Assembly: GCA_019237355.1 (NCBI GenBank)
Contig: JAFAHH010000781.1
Coordinates: 1-7,491 of the forward strand
Direction: 5' to 3'
Source: Acetobacteraceae bacterium
GTDB taxonomy: Bacteria; Pseudomonadota; Alphaproteobacteria; Acetobacterales; Acetobacteraceae
Length of the DNA: 7,491 nt
This document shows, one piece after another, positions 1-6,177 of the stretch. Position numbers and translations under genes: made by a program. The first letter of the stretch is position 1. Each line of letters begins with the position of its first letter. The notes under the pieces were generated by a model. The model ran no database searches. It was given only the letters and a program-made list of their open reading frames with translations, and was not told the origin of the DNA.

Positions 1-247
1 GAGGCAGCTGCAAGTGATCATCATAACAAAACGAAGCGGCTGCCAGGTGACCTGCGTCACAGCTGCTGCCATTACGACGTCCCGCAGTGACGGTGGGCCG
101 TAAGTCTTAAGTACGCAACACACGCCTGAAGGCCGACGCACGACCACCGTCGCTGCCGGCCGCGTTGACCGCGTTCCGCGCGCGACTTTAGGAGGGCGTA
201 GGCCGGCTGGGCTGCAGTCCGGCCGCCGTTCCAAAAGCGGCCCCGCA
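1..247. other. Region without a recognisable gene
   Basis: No reading frame here resembles a family I know. A short open frame enters from the left edge on + and stops at 88-90. A short minus-strand frame beginning at an ATG at 70-72 leaves through the left edge. Either could be the end of a real gene, but neither has a recognisable motif or a convincing ribosome binding site. The only structured element I see is the partial palindrome at 46-61, listed separately. The stretch ends at an IS6-type terminal repeat at 248. Confidence 0.4.
46..61. promoter_or_regulatory. CRP/FNR-like partial palindrome
   Basis: The bases read GGTGA-CCTGCG-TCACA, one base away from the classical CRP core TGTGA-N6-TCACA, with GTGAC/GTCAC arms at 47-51 and 56-60. 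It resembles the better palindrome at 6214-6229. No gene start that I trust lies next to it, so a regulatory role is only a possibility. Confidence 0.2.
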
Positions 248-262
248 GGCTCTGTTGCAAAG
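248..262 (+). repeat. IS6-family terminal inverted repeat (left end)
   Basis: GGCTCTGTTGCAAAG matches, from memory, the first 15 bases of IS6100, and differs only slightly from the IS26 end (GGCACTGTTGCAAA). The transposase-like start codon lies 66 bases inside, at 314, which is the spacing expected in compact IS6-family elements. I found no matching right-end repeat in the window, so the element has lost its other end or it lies elsewhere. Confidence 0.65.
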
Positions 263-313
263 CCGGGGACGGATGTGGTTGGGGTAGCCGGCGGGACGGG
301 GACGGCGGGCGGC

Positions 314-460
314 ATGGTGACGATAGGCAGCAGCGAGGCGTTCAAGGGGCGGCATTTTACGGCCGAGTTATCCTCTGGGCGCTGCCGTGGCATCTGGGAT
401 TTCCGATCCGCTACGTGAGATGCTGCCGGATCGCGGGGTCGCGTCGACCACACGACCCGT
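314..460 (+). pseudogene. IS6-family transposase, N-terminal remnant, frameshifted
   Basis: Reading from the ATG at 314 gives a start followed by FKGRHFTAE (341-367), the hallmark N-terminus of IS6-family DDE transposases (FKGRHF..E.I..). One base later in phase comes VILWALPWHLGFPIRY (about 367-414), matching the family's ILWAVRWYLRYPISYR stretch. A further shift gives EMLPDRGV and then DHTT (446-457), matching EMLAERGV.VDHTT. At least two frameshifts are therefore needed in 150 bases, and similarity stops near 460. The catalytic DDE domain is absent, so the protein cannot work. The direction and the 66-base distance from the repeat at 248 agree with one element. The remnant sits just upstream of the SDR gene, and the insertion may have replaced that operon's original upstream region. 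Confidence 0.75.
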
Positions 461-614
461 GTTTGCCGCCTCGCTGGAGCAAGCGGGTCCGTCGGCACCT
501 CCCTCCATGACACCGCCTTCCCCAGCAGCCTTTTCGAGGTGGCCGCCTGAAAGCCTTTACTCCTAACACCTGCCTGTCCCGACTCAGAATTTGCGATAGA
601 ACCAGAATGGTTGT
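461..614. other. Leader region of the SDR-amidohydrolase unit
   Basis: No coding signal is recognisable between the end of the transposase remnant and the SDR start. The promoter of the two-gene unit should lie here or within the remnant, but I see no convincing -35/-10 pair and no strong Shine-Dalgarno before the ATG at 615. Confidence 0.35.
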
Positions 615-1475
615 ATGCGATATCCGATTCATGTGATCGGCGCTTCGGGTCGGTCCGGAGTCGCGCTGTGTCGGGCGCTGCTGGCCCACGGCGTGCCAAT
701 CATTCCAATCGTGCGCAACCCGGATCGTCTCCCAGCCATGCCGGCCCCGCTACGGCTGGCCGATCTGACCCAGCCCGAAACGTTGGGCCCCGTTCTACAG
801 GATGCACGCTGGGTTGTGTCATGCGCGCATGCGCGGCATACCCCGGCCGTCCTGAACGCAGCGCCCACTGGGGCGCGGTTCGTTTTCCTCGGCAGCACCC
901 GCAAGTACACGCGCTGGCCTGATGAGCATGGCCGGGGGGTACTGGCCGGGGAAGCCGCCTTTCTTCGCTCTGGCCGGGCCGGGGCGATGTTGCATCCGAC
1001 TATGATCTACGGGGCGCAGGGCGAGGATAATGTGCGGCGGCTCGCGGCCTTGTTGCGGCGGCTCCCCCTCGTTCCGCTACCCGGCGGCGGGCGCGCGCTG
1101 GTGCAGCCGATCCACCAGGACGATGTCACCCGGGCCATCCGCGCCGCACTCGAAGTGGCCTGGAACCGGCCGGAGACGCTGGTGATCCCCGGGCCTGAAC
1201 CGGTGCCCTATGCCGGGTTTGTTCGAGCCGTTGCACGGGCAGCGGGCCAAGCTGTGCCTCGGATCATCCCGGTTCCAGCCGCCGCGCTGGTTGCTTTGGC
1301 GCCGCTTACAGCCCTGGTGCCTCTTGTGCCGAGGGTTCGAGCGGCCGAAATTCGCCGGTTGCTGGAGGACAAAGCATTCGACCCAGCGCCAATGCGCATT
1401 ATGCTGGGGATCGAGCCGATTTCGCTGGAAGAGGGCCTGGCCCGGACCTTTGCAGGAGCACCCGCATGCCCGTGA
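615..1475 (+). CDS. Atypical SDR-family NAD(P)-binding protein (epimerase/NDUFA9-like)
   Basis: This 286-residue protein has a Rossmann fold at its N-terminus. A beta strand (IHVIG) leads into the nucleotide-binding GASGRSG (residues 9-15), a GxxGxxG pattern, and an acidic pair (LAD, 48-50) follows the next strand. It lacks the standard YxxxK catalytic pair: the region after the strand FVFLGS (89-94) reads TRKYTRWPDEHGRG, and the usual position carries HPTMIYG (127-133) followed by GEDNVRRL. These features fit atypical SDRs such as the complex I NDUFA9-like group, which bind the cofactor but often have no proven reaction. The length is normal and the frame intact. The start is set by an in-frame TAG at 597-599 just upstream. 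The stop overlaps the next gene by 10 bases, which indicates co-translation. Substrate and reaction cannot be read from the sequence. Confidence 0.85.
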   Translation: MRYPIHVIGASGRSGVALCRALLAHGVPIIPIVRNPDRLPAMPAPLRLADLTQPETLGPVLQDARWVVSCAHARHTPAVLNAAPTGARFVFLGSTRKYTRWPDEHGRGVLAGEAAFLRSGRAGAMLHPTMIYGAQGEDNVRRLAALLRRLPLVPLPGGGRALVQPIHQDDVTRAIRAALEVAWNRPETLVIPGPEPVPYAGFVRAVARAAGQAVPRIIPVPAAALVALAPLTALVPLVPRVRAAEIRRLLEDKAFDPAPMRIMLGIEPISLEEGLARTFAGAPACP

Positions 1476-2638
1476 TCAATCGAATTGCCGAATTCCACGC
1501 CGACATGACCCAATGGCGGCGGGACCTGCACGCTCATCCGGAGCTGGCGTTGCACGAAGTACGCACCAGCCGGGTGGTGCAGGAAAAGCTGAAATCCTTC
1601 GGCGTAGATGAAATCGTTTCGGGCATCGCCAAAACCGGCGTTGTTGGGGTGATCCGAGGCCGGTCGGCCGGGCGTGCGATTGGGCTACGGGCCGATATGG
1701 ATGCGCTGCCGATTGAGGAGGCGACGGGCGCCCCGTATGCCTCGCGAAATCCGGGCGTGATGCATGCCTGTGGACATGACGGCCACACCACGATGCTGCT
1801 CGGTGCGGCCCGGTATTTGGCTGAAACGCGCAATTTCGATGGCACTGTGTATGTAATTTTTCAGCCCGCCGAAGAGCATCTGGGCGGCGGCGAACTGATG
1901 GTGCGGGAAGGCCTGTTCGACCGCTTCCCTATGGATCAGATTTTTGGACTGCATAATTGGCCTTCGATGCCGGCAGGCACGTTCAGATGGCGCGAAGGCG
2001 CCGTGATGGCGGCGGTTGCGAATATCGAGATCGACGTGACGGGCCGGGGGGCACATGGTGCTCACGCCTATCGCGGCATCGACCCGATTGTGGTTGCGGC
2101 GGCAATCGTCACCTCGCTGCAGTCCATCGTCTCGCGGAACCTGAGCGCGCAGGAGAACGGCGTGGTGACGATTGGTCAGATCCAGGGCGGTCAGACCTAC
2201 AATGTGATTCCCGAAACAGTGCACATGAAGGGAACGGCGCGGTGGTTCAACCCCAAGGTGGGGGACCTGCTGGAAGCGAGCATCCGCCGCATAGCCACCG
2301 GCATTGCCGAGAGTTTCGGGGCCCGGGCCGAGGTCGTATTCGAGCGTGCTTACCCAGCGACGGTGAATGACCCCGAGGCGACCGGAATGGCCCGGCGAGC
2401 GGCGACCGCTGTGGCTGGACAGGCGCGAGTAGAGTACATGGAAAAGCCGACCATGGGCGGCGAGGACTTCAGCTTCATGCTGCAATCGAAGCAAGGCGCG
2501 TATATCATGCTCGGGGCCGGGCGGACCGAGTCCGATCCGCAACTGCATCATCCGGCCTACGATTTCAACGACGAGATATTGCCAATCGGCGCAAGCTACT
2601 GGGCGACCCTGGCGGAGCAACTGCTGCGGCGGGAGTAG
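1466..2638 (+). CDS. M20D-family amidohydrolase (HipO/AbgB/IAA-amino-acid hydrolase type)
   Basis: The 390-residue product is a full-length M20 metallo-amidohydrolase, predicted to be cytoplasmic (no signal peptide), hydrolysing the amide bond of N-acyl amino acids or related conjugates. Visible motifs in order are RRDLHAHPEL (18-27), GLRADMDALPIEE (73-85), MHACGHDGHT (99-108), FQPAEE (132-137), GLHNWP (161-166), GGQTYNVIPE (241-250), MGGEDF (330-335) and LHHPAYDFND (360-369). By spacing against plant ILL2, the di-metal ligands are Cys102, His104, Glu137, His163 and His362, with Glu136 as general base; all are present, so the enzyme should be active. The dimerisation domain lies roughly at residues 180-295. 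The start at 1466 has a good Shine-Dalgarno (AGGAG, 1454-1458) inside the SDR gene, and the two frames overlap by 10 bases. The exact substrate (hippurate, aminobenzoyl-glutamate, an acyl amino acid) is not determinable. Confidence 0.93.
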   Translation: MPVINRIAEFHADMTQWRRDLHAHPELALHEVRTSRVVQEKLKSFGVDEIVSGIAKTGVVGVIRGRSAGRAIGLRADMDALPIEEATGAPYASRNPGVMHACGHDGHTTMLLGAARYLAETRNFDGTVYVIFQPAEEHLGGGELMVREGLFDRFPMDQIFGLHNWPSMPAGTFRWREGAVMAAVANIEIDVTGRGAHGAHAYRGIDPIVVAAAIVTSLQSIVSRNLSAQENGVVTIGQIQGGQTYNVIPETVHMKGTARWFNPKVGDLLEASIRRIATGIAESFGARAEVVFERAYPATVNDPEATGMARRAATAVAGQARVEYMEKPTMGGEDFSFMLQSKQGAYIMLGAGRTESDPQLHHPAYDFNDEILPIGASYWATLAEQLLRRE

Positions 2639-2794
2639 TGCTTTCAAACTCAGCGAGGCCGCCGAAGGCGTCATCTCAGGCCGCAAGACCTGGTGGAGGT
2701 GAGACAGCGCATAGTCGAACTCCACACAGGCACCCATTCCGAGCCGGTTTCGCCACGCAATCGTGACGACGCCGCGTCCGTGGCGGATCATCGC
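2639..2794. other. Junction between the amidohydrolase and the ATPase fragment
   Basis: The ATPase frame is open back to a GTG at 2693, but its residues up to about 34 do not resemble a P-type ATPase, so this sequence is probably foreign to that gene. On minus, the same stretch is open (ending ...CVEFDYALSHLHQVL), but I recognise no family in it. It may be the scar of the event that cut off the 5' part of the ATPase gene. I see no terminator after the amidohydrolase stop. Confidence 0.35.
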
Positions 2795-3604
2795 AAGGGT
2801 TTAGTCAGCCACGCTTTCGCGGCGAAGCGTATAGCTAGACTAGTTCCCGTCGAGGAGCAGCAGGAACTGACCGAGGTTCGCGAATTGCCAGGATTGGGGA
2901 TTACAGCACTGATGGCCGGCCGGCCGGTGGCGCTGGGACGCGGAGAACTATTCACCGAGCTTGGGATCACACGCTCTGCTCCGCCAGTTCACGTTGGTCC
3001 GGTCGCCGGGGTGGCTGCCGATGGGCGATTCCTTGGTTGGGTGTTGCTGGCCGACGATCCGCGACCCGAGGCGCGCGAGACGATTGCTGAACTGGCAAGC
3101 CTCGGCCTGCGTCGTCAGATTTTGCTAACCGGGGATCAGCCCGCGGTGGCTCTTTCAGTCGGCCAGCAGCTCGGTATTGACGACGTACGCGCCGGGGCGC
3201 TTCCCGAGCAGAAGTTGGCCGCGGTGCGCGATCTGACAATCGGTGGGTATCGGCCGATGGTCGTCGGTGACGGAATAAATGACTCGCTTGCGTTGAAGGC
3301 CGGCGCGGTCGGCGTCGCCATGGGTGCGACCGGCAGCGACTTAGCGATCGCCTCGGCGGACATCGTACTGCTCGGCAACGATTTGGGTCGCCTCGCGACA
3401 AGCGTGCGATTGAGTCGGCGCTGCCGACAGACCATTCACACCAACGTGGCACTTGGACTCGGCTGGACGGCTATGCTGACGGGAGCGGCGGCTCTTGGTA
3501 TATTTGGAGCCAGTGGCGCGCTGGTTGCAGCCGTCCTCCATAATGTGGGTACGTTCGCAGTGATTGCCAATGCAGGGCTGCTATTGCAGTTCCAGGAGGC
3601 CTGA
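2795..3604 (+). pseudogene. Heavy-metal P1B-type ATPase, C-terminal fragment (5'-truncated)
   Basis: Family similarity covers about 270 residues and ends at the TGA 3602-3604; the frame is open from a GTG at 2693, and residue numbers below count from there. Seen in order: a decayed HP-loop candidate (SHAFA, 39-43), the N-domain PGLGI (66-70), the P-domain DDPRPEA (121-127), LLTGD (144-148), LPEQK (170-174) and the hinge motif GDGINDS (192-198), then two C-terminal hydrophobic helices (about 251-270 and 273-293). Missing are the first six membrane helices, the actuator-domain TGE, the CPx metal site and the DKTGT phosphorylation motif. A P-type ATPase without these cannot be phosphorylated or transport ions, so this is a pseudogene or at best a soluble relic. 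The surviving 3' part has no internal stop, so truncation is recent or selection persisted. It converges on the binding-protein remnant with 6 bases between stops. Confidence 0.85.
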
Positions 3605-4083
3605 GCTCATTCACGGACTCGGGTTTGAAAGCGCCTGATCCAGCGAATCGAGTTGCTGCATCATCCAGTCTTGATATTTGACGCCGGGCGGCTCGGTTTC
3701 AGTTACCCCGACTACCGGAATGTGCAACTCACGCGCAAGAGATAGCAGGCGCTGAGCGGCAACATCCGTCGCCTGGCTATTATAGATGAGCACCTTTACC
3801 TTTCGCGATTTCGAATCATTCTCAAATGCTATCACATCCGAGGGCCTCGGCTCGGTGTTGTTCATCACCGCAAGCTGAAAGCGCTGGTTGCGCATCTTCA
3901 GGCCCAACGCGTCCGCCATGTAGCCAAATACCCGCTCGGTCGCGGTCACCTCAGCCCCGGCGTAGCGATTACGCACGTCAGCAATTTTGTTCTCGATCGG
4001 CTTCAGCGAGGTGAGAAAAGCATTGAGGTTCTGCTCGTAATCGGATTTGTGGGCAGGATCGGCCGTATCCAATGCGTGAGCGA
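3494..4083. repeat. Duplicated ATPase-tail/binding-protein segment, copy 1
   Basis: This segment matches 6902-7491 at a constant offset of 3408 with no gaps. I counted by hand 12 differences in the 483 bases from 3601 to 4083 (about 97.5% identity) and about 20 in the 107 bases from 3494 to 3600 (about 81%). The left end of the match is abrupt. The right end is set only by the end of the window, so the true repeat may be longer. Both copies are in the same orientation. Confidence 0.93.
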
Positions 4084-4226
4084 GAGCGCTCGCGGTCGCT
4101 GGCATGGTCGGCGGGTCATACCAGAGATGGGGATTGTCGCCGGCCTTGCAGGTTAGCAACCACGATCACTTGCCGCTTACGGGACCGTGATGCCGATAAA
4201 AGCTTTGACGCCCAAGCCTCAACACC
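3611..4226 (-). pseudogene. Zn/Mn ABC transporter substrate-binding protein (ZnuA/TroA family), truncated and frameshifted
   Basis: The longest uninterrupted frame (4159 down to 3611, 182 codons) is the C-terminal half of a cluster A-I metal-binding periplasmic protein. It has GDNPHLWYDP (residues 7-16, with His11 at a metal-ligand position), TERVFGYMADALG (74-86, Glu75 at another ligand position), a strand VKVLIYNSQ (121-128), and VVGVTETEPPG followed by YQDWM. Upstream the family pattern continues in another phase: GVEAWASKLLSAS then RQVIVVANL (4226-4149), which normally runs straight into the GDNPHLW motif. A frameshift therefore lies near 4140-4150. The N-terminal domain with its signal peptide and first His ligand is not visible upstream of 4226. 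Arg76 replaces the Pro usual in TEPVFGY. The gene cannot make a working transporter component. Its stop lies 6 bases from that of the ATPase fragment. Confidence 0.85.
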
Positions 4227-4413
4227 GCACGCGCGGCACCTAGCGGCTCCTGCCGACAGCGAAAAGGCCCATAGTTTCTGATACGGAACATATTGGCCCA
4301 CGAAGCCCGCGGCGTTTAGCCCGGGGCAGGCGGCGCCACCGGCGGGTCAATCCCCGCGGCGGCTGGGTTCCCATCGCGCGGGCGCGATGGGCTGGAGCCG
4401 ACGCCCCCACTCA
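4227..4413. other. Degenerate spacer between pseudogene and unrecognised frame
   Basis: Upstream of the binding-protein similarity (minus direction) I could not find the rest of that gene in any frame. The frame there is open (starting at a GTG at 4301) but reads cysteine- and alanine-rich sequence unlike the family. The only clear element is the hairpin at 4370-4391. Confidence 0.4.
4370..4391. repeat. Perfect 10-bp inverted repeat (hairpin, terminator-like)
   Basis: CCCATCGCGC (4370-4379) and GCGCGATGGG (4382-4391) are exact reverse complements separated by GG, so about 9 pairs with a 4-base loop can form. It lies 23 bases beyond the TGA (4414-4416) of the minus-strand frame, where a terminator would be expected, but no T-run follows on either strand. 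It could be a Rho-independent-like stem, an attenuator or an insertion-element relic. Confidence 0.55.
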
Positions 4414-4890
4414 TCAGGTGGCGGCCAGCCCGGGCTGCCAGGGCGGAGCCGCCGGCGAAGCCGGTGGAATAGCCCGCGGAGGGCAGGACCGTGCAACAGT
4501 CCGGGTCTCCGGCTGCCCCTCAGAATCGGCAGGACCAGCAGCGGATACGGAACGCCGGCGCCGCTTGGCGGCCATCTCCGGACCCAGCCGGATTGCCAAC
4601 ATCCGGCACAGCGGGCGCAGGATCCGGCCCGCTTGTGGCAGGTCCGCAAGCAACGCCGCCATCTCCGGGTCGGCCAGCAAGTGCTGCAACTGACTGCCAT
4701 AGATCGCCGCCCCCGGCACCAGCCGGATCAGCCAGCCGAACCCACTCGGCAGCCGAGCCGGAGGCAGGCCCTCCAGCCGGGGCAATTCAAGATCGCGCTC
4801 AGCCTGCTCGCGAGTTACCGACGCCGGCGGAAGCCGGCCGGCGCGGGCCTGGAAGTCTGCGAACAAACTCTGGCGCCTCGGCTGGGACAA
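4414..4890 (-). CDS. Unrecognised protein, possibly a broken gene
   Basis: I do not recognise this 158-codon frame. The middle part (about residues 46-103) looks like real protein: GFGWLIRLVPGAAIYGSQ is hydrophobic, followed by HLLADPEMAALLADLPQAG and RILRPLCRMLAIRLGP, a leucine-rich probably helical stretch. The last 50 residues are a low-complexity tail rich in Ala, Pro and Arg. The first possible start is a TTG at 4890 preceded directly by a TAG in frame. Beyond that TAG the same frame reads FIATLLALRLVS, a hydrophobic stretch that would make a sensible N-terminal membrane or signal segment. A gene interrupted by a premature stop is therefore a reasonable alternative. There is no good ribosome binding site at the TTG. 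It ends in TGATGA next to the hairpin at 4370-4391. Confidence 0.45.
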   Translation of the reverse strand: MSQPRRQSLFADFQARAGRLPPASVTREQAERDLELPRLEGLPPARLPSGFGWLIRLVPGAAIYGSQLQHLLADPEMAALLADLPQAGRILRPLCRMLAIRLGPEMAAKRRRRSVSAAGPADSEGQPETRTVARSCPPRAIPPASPAAPPWQPGLAAT

Positions 4891-5031
4891 CTACGACACC
4901 AGTCTCAGCGCTAGCAAAGTAGCAATGAAACTTCTTGGTCAGCGGCCCAGGCCGCATCCGCACGATCAACGCCCGCAAATGGTGTGCGTCAATTTTTCGG
5001 CCGATCGGTATGGATGACTCCTACCTGATAG

Positions 5032-5994
5032 TCACAACATGCTCCAGCCTGTAAACGACCCGCCGAGCTCTCCCTGGTTGAGGTAGATATGACCGTCCAA
5101 TCCCTTGGCGAGGATGAACAGGTAATTGTTGCCCATCAGCGCAGCGGCGGGAGCCGCGTCCGTGCGCCCGTCCCCGTCGAGCGGCCGCAGTCCGTGTCCG
5201 CCCTCGCCCAGCGCCCACCAATCGTAATAGACGCGCCCGTCCGTGCCGGTCGCGACGAGCACGGTGGTGTTGCCTGCGGATGATGCAGCAGGTGCGAGAT
5301 TCGTGCTGAAGCCCAACCCCTCCCAGCCTGTGAACGACCCGCCCAGCTCTCCCTGGTTGAGGTAGAGCTGACCGTCCAATCCCTTGGCCACGACAAACAG
5401 GTAGCTGTCCCCTGCCAGCGCGGCGGCCAGAGCCGCGTCCGTGCGGCCACCTCCCGCTAGTTCGCGCCACCCGTTCGGATCCAGGCCCATGTCATAGTAG
5501 ACGAGGCCGTGGGCGTCTGCGGCGACTACGACCGGTGTGTACGCGCCAATTGGCCATGTTCCGTTGTTCACGATTGTCGCTGCGGGCGCGACGGTTGTTT
5601 GCAAGCCCTGGAACAGCACCCACTCGGAGAACCCAGTCCCAATCTTGCCACCGTTGTTGATATAGATGTTGTCATCGGTTCCCTTGATCGTGCGCCACAT
5701 ATCGACTTCGTTGACATTGTCGCCGAGCACCGTGAACGAGGCGGCCGGTGTCGCGTCGGTGCGCCCATTCCCGTCTATCTCGAGCCAGTCGTGCGATCCT
5801 CCTCCCAGTTGCCACCAGTTGTAGAAGATGCGCCCGTCGCTGGCCGTGGCGACCACCAGCACATTGTTGCCATACGCGGCCGCTCCCGGAGCCACGTTGG
5901 TTAGGAAAGGCGCCTGGGCGCGAACCGCTCGCATCCCAAGAATCGTACCGCTTGCGACGGCCGCCGCACTCTTCAGTATGGTTCTTCGCAACAT
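5032..5994 (-). CDS. Secreted beta-propeller, PLL/DUF346-like lectin candidate
   Basis: The 320-residue product starts with a probable Tat-type export signal: MLRRTILKSAAAVASG (RRxxLK core) with an Ala-x-Ala-type end near residue 28 (RAVRAQA). The rest is six repeats of about 45-50 residues in alternating types. Odd blades carry DGRIFYNWWQLGGG (53-66), HGLVYYDMG (162-170) and DGRVYYDWWALG (252-263). Even blades carry a KGxDxxIY-type core, two ending in DG(Q/H)xYLNQGELGGSFTGW (207-224 and 300-317). TDA.PAA-type links join blades. This pattern resembles the fucose-binding Photorhabdus PLL family (Pfam DUF346). PLL propellers have seven blades, so six suggests a shortened or different propeller. 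I chose the ATG at 5994 over upstream in-frame starts because it begins the signal peptide and has GGGAG at 6004-6008. Its role could be sugar binding at the cell surface; no enzymatic motif is visible. Confidence 0.75.
   Translation of the reverse strand: MLRRTILKSAAAVASGTILGMRAVRAQAPFLTNVAPGAAAYGNNVLVVATASDGRIFYNWWQLGGGSHDWLEIDGNGRTDATPAASFTVLGDNVNEVDMWRTIKGTDDNIYINNGGKIGTGFSEWVLFQGLQTTVAPAATIVNNGTWPIGAYTPVVVAADAHGLVYYDMGLDPNGWRELAGGGRTDAALAAALAGDSYLFVVAKGLDGQLYLNQGELGGSFTGWEGLGFSTNLAPAASSAGNTTVLVATGTDGRVYYDWWALGEGGHGLRPLDGDGRTDAAPAAALMGNNYLFILAKGLDGHIYLNQGELGGSFTGWSML
5045..5388 (-). repeat. Near-identical blade repeat inside the propeller gene
   Basis: Positions 5045-5109 and 5324-5388 differ at only 4 of 65 bases by hand count and lie exactly 279 bases (93 codons, two blades) apart. 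This is the DNA footprint of a recent two-blade duplication or of gene conversion between blades 4 and 6. Confidence 0.85.
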
Positions 5995-6177
5995 CTCTGT
6001 CGTCTCCCACGTTTGAGCAAGTCGACAACCTGCACCGCGTGGCGAGCGCGGACTCGTCGACCGCGCAAGTTTGTCAAAGGTTGCTGCCGCCCGCTCGGAC
6101 CGCGGACCAAGCCGCTCGCGGACGGTCTCGACCGTTCGCCTGTCGGGGAGCTTGCGAGCCCGCACTGCCCGGGGCAG
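5995..6177. other. Upstream region of the propeller gene
   Basis: The propeller reading frame stays open on minus up to 6165, but the residues upstream of 5994 are Arg-rich and precede the signal peptide, so I treat them as non-coding. Apart from the ribosome binding site at 6004-6008 I see no clear promoter. The nearest structured sequence is the palindrome at 6214-6229. Confidence 0.4.

Noticed and set aside
1685..2791. Long open frame on minus opposite the amidohydrolase
   Set aside because: It is antisense to a clearly functional M20 gene in GC-rich DNA, and its translation has no recognisable motif.
3605..3610. Bidirectional terminator between the convergent ATPase and binding-protein stops
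   Set aside because: Only 6 bases separate the stops, and no stem-loop is visible around them in either copy.
4488..4501. TGCAACAGT resembling the right terminal repeat of an IS6/IS26-type element
   Set aside because: Only a short core matches, it lies inside the open frame of the unrecognised protein, and it is not paired with a transposase remnant.
4347..4700. Alternative minus-strand frame overlapping the 4414-4890 frame
   Set aside because: It is Trp/Cys/Arg-rich, low-complexity sequence typical of a wrong frame in GC-rich DNA.
5995..6165. 57-residue N-terminal extension of the propeller protein
   Set aside because: The extension is Arg-rich, lies before a clear Tat-like signal peptide, and a better ribosome binding site precedes the ATG at 5994.
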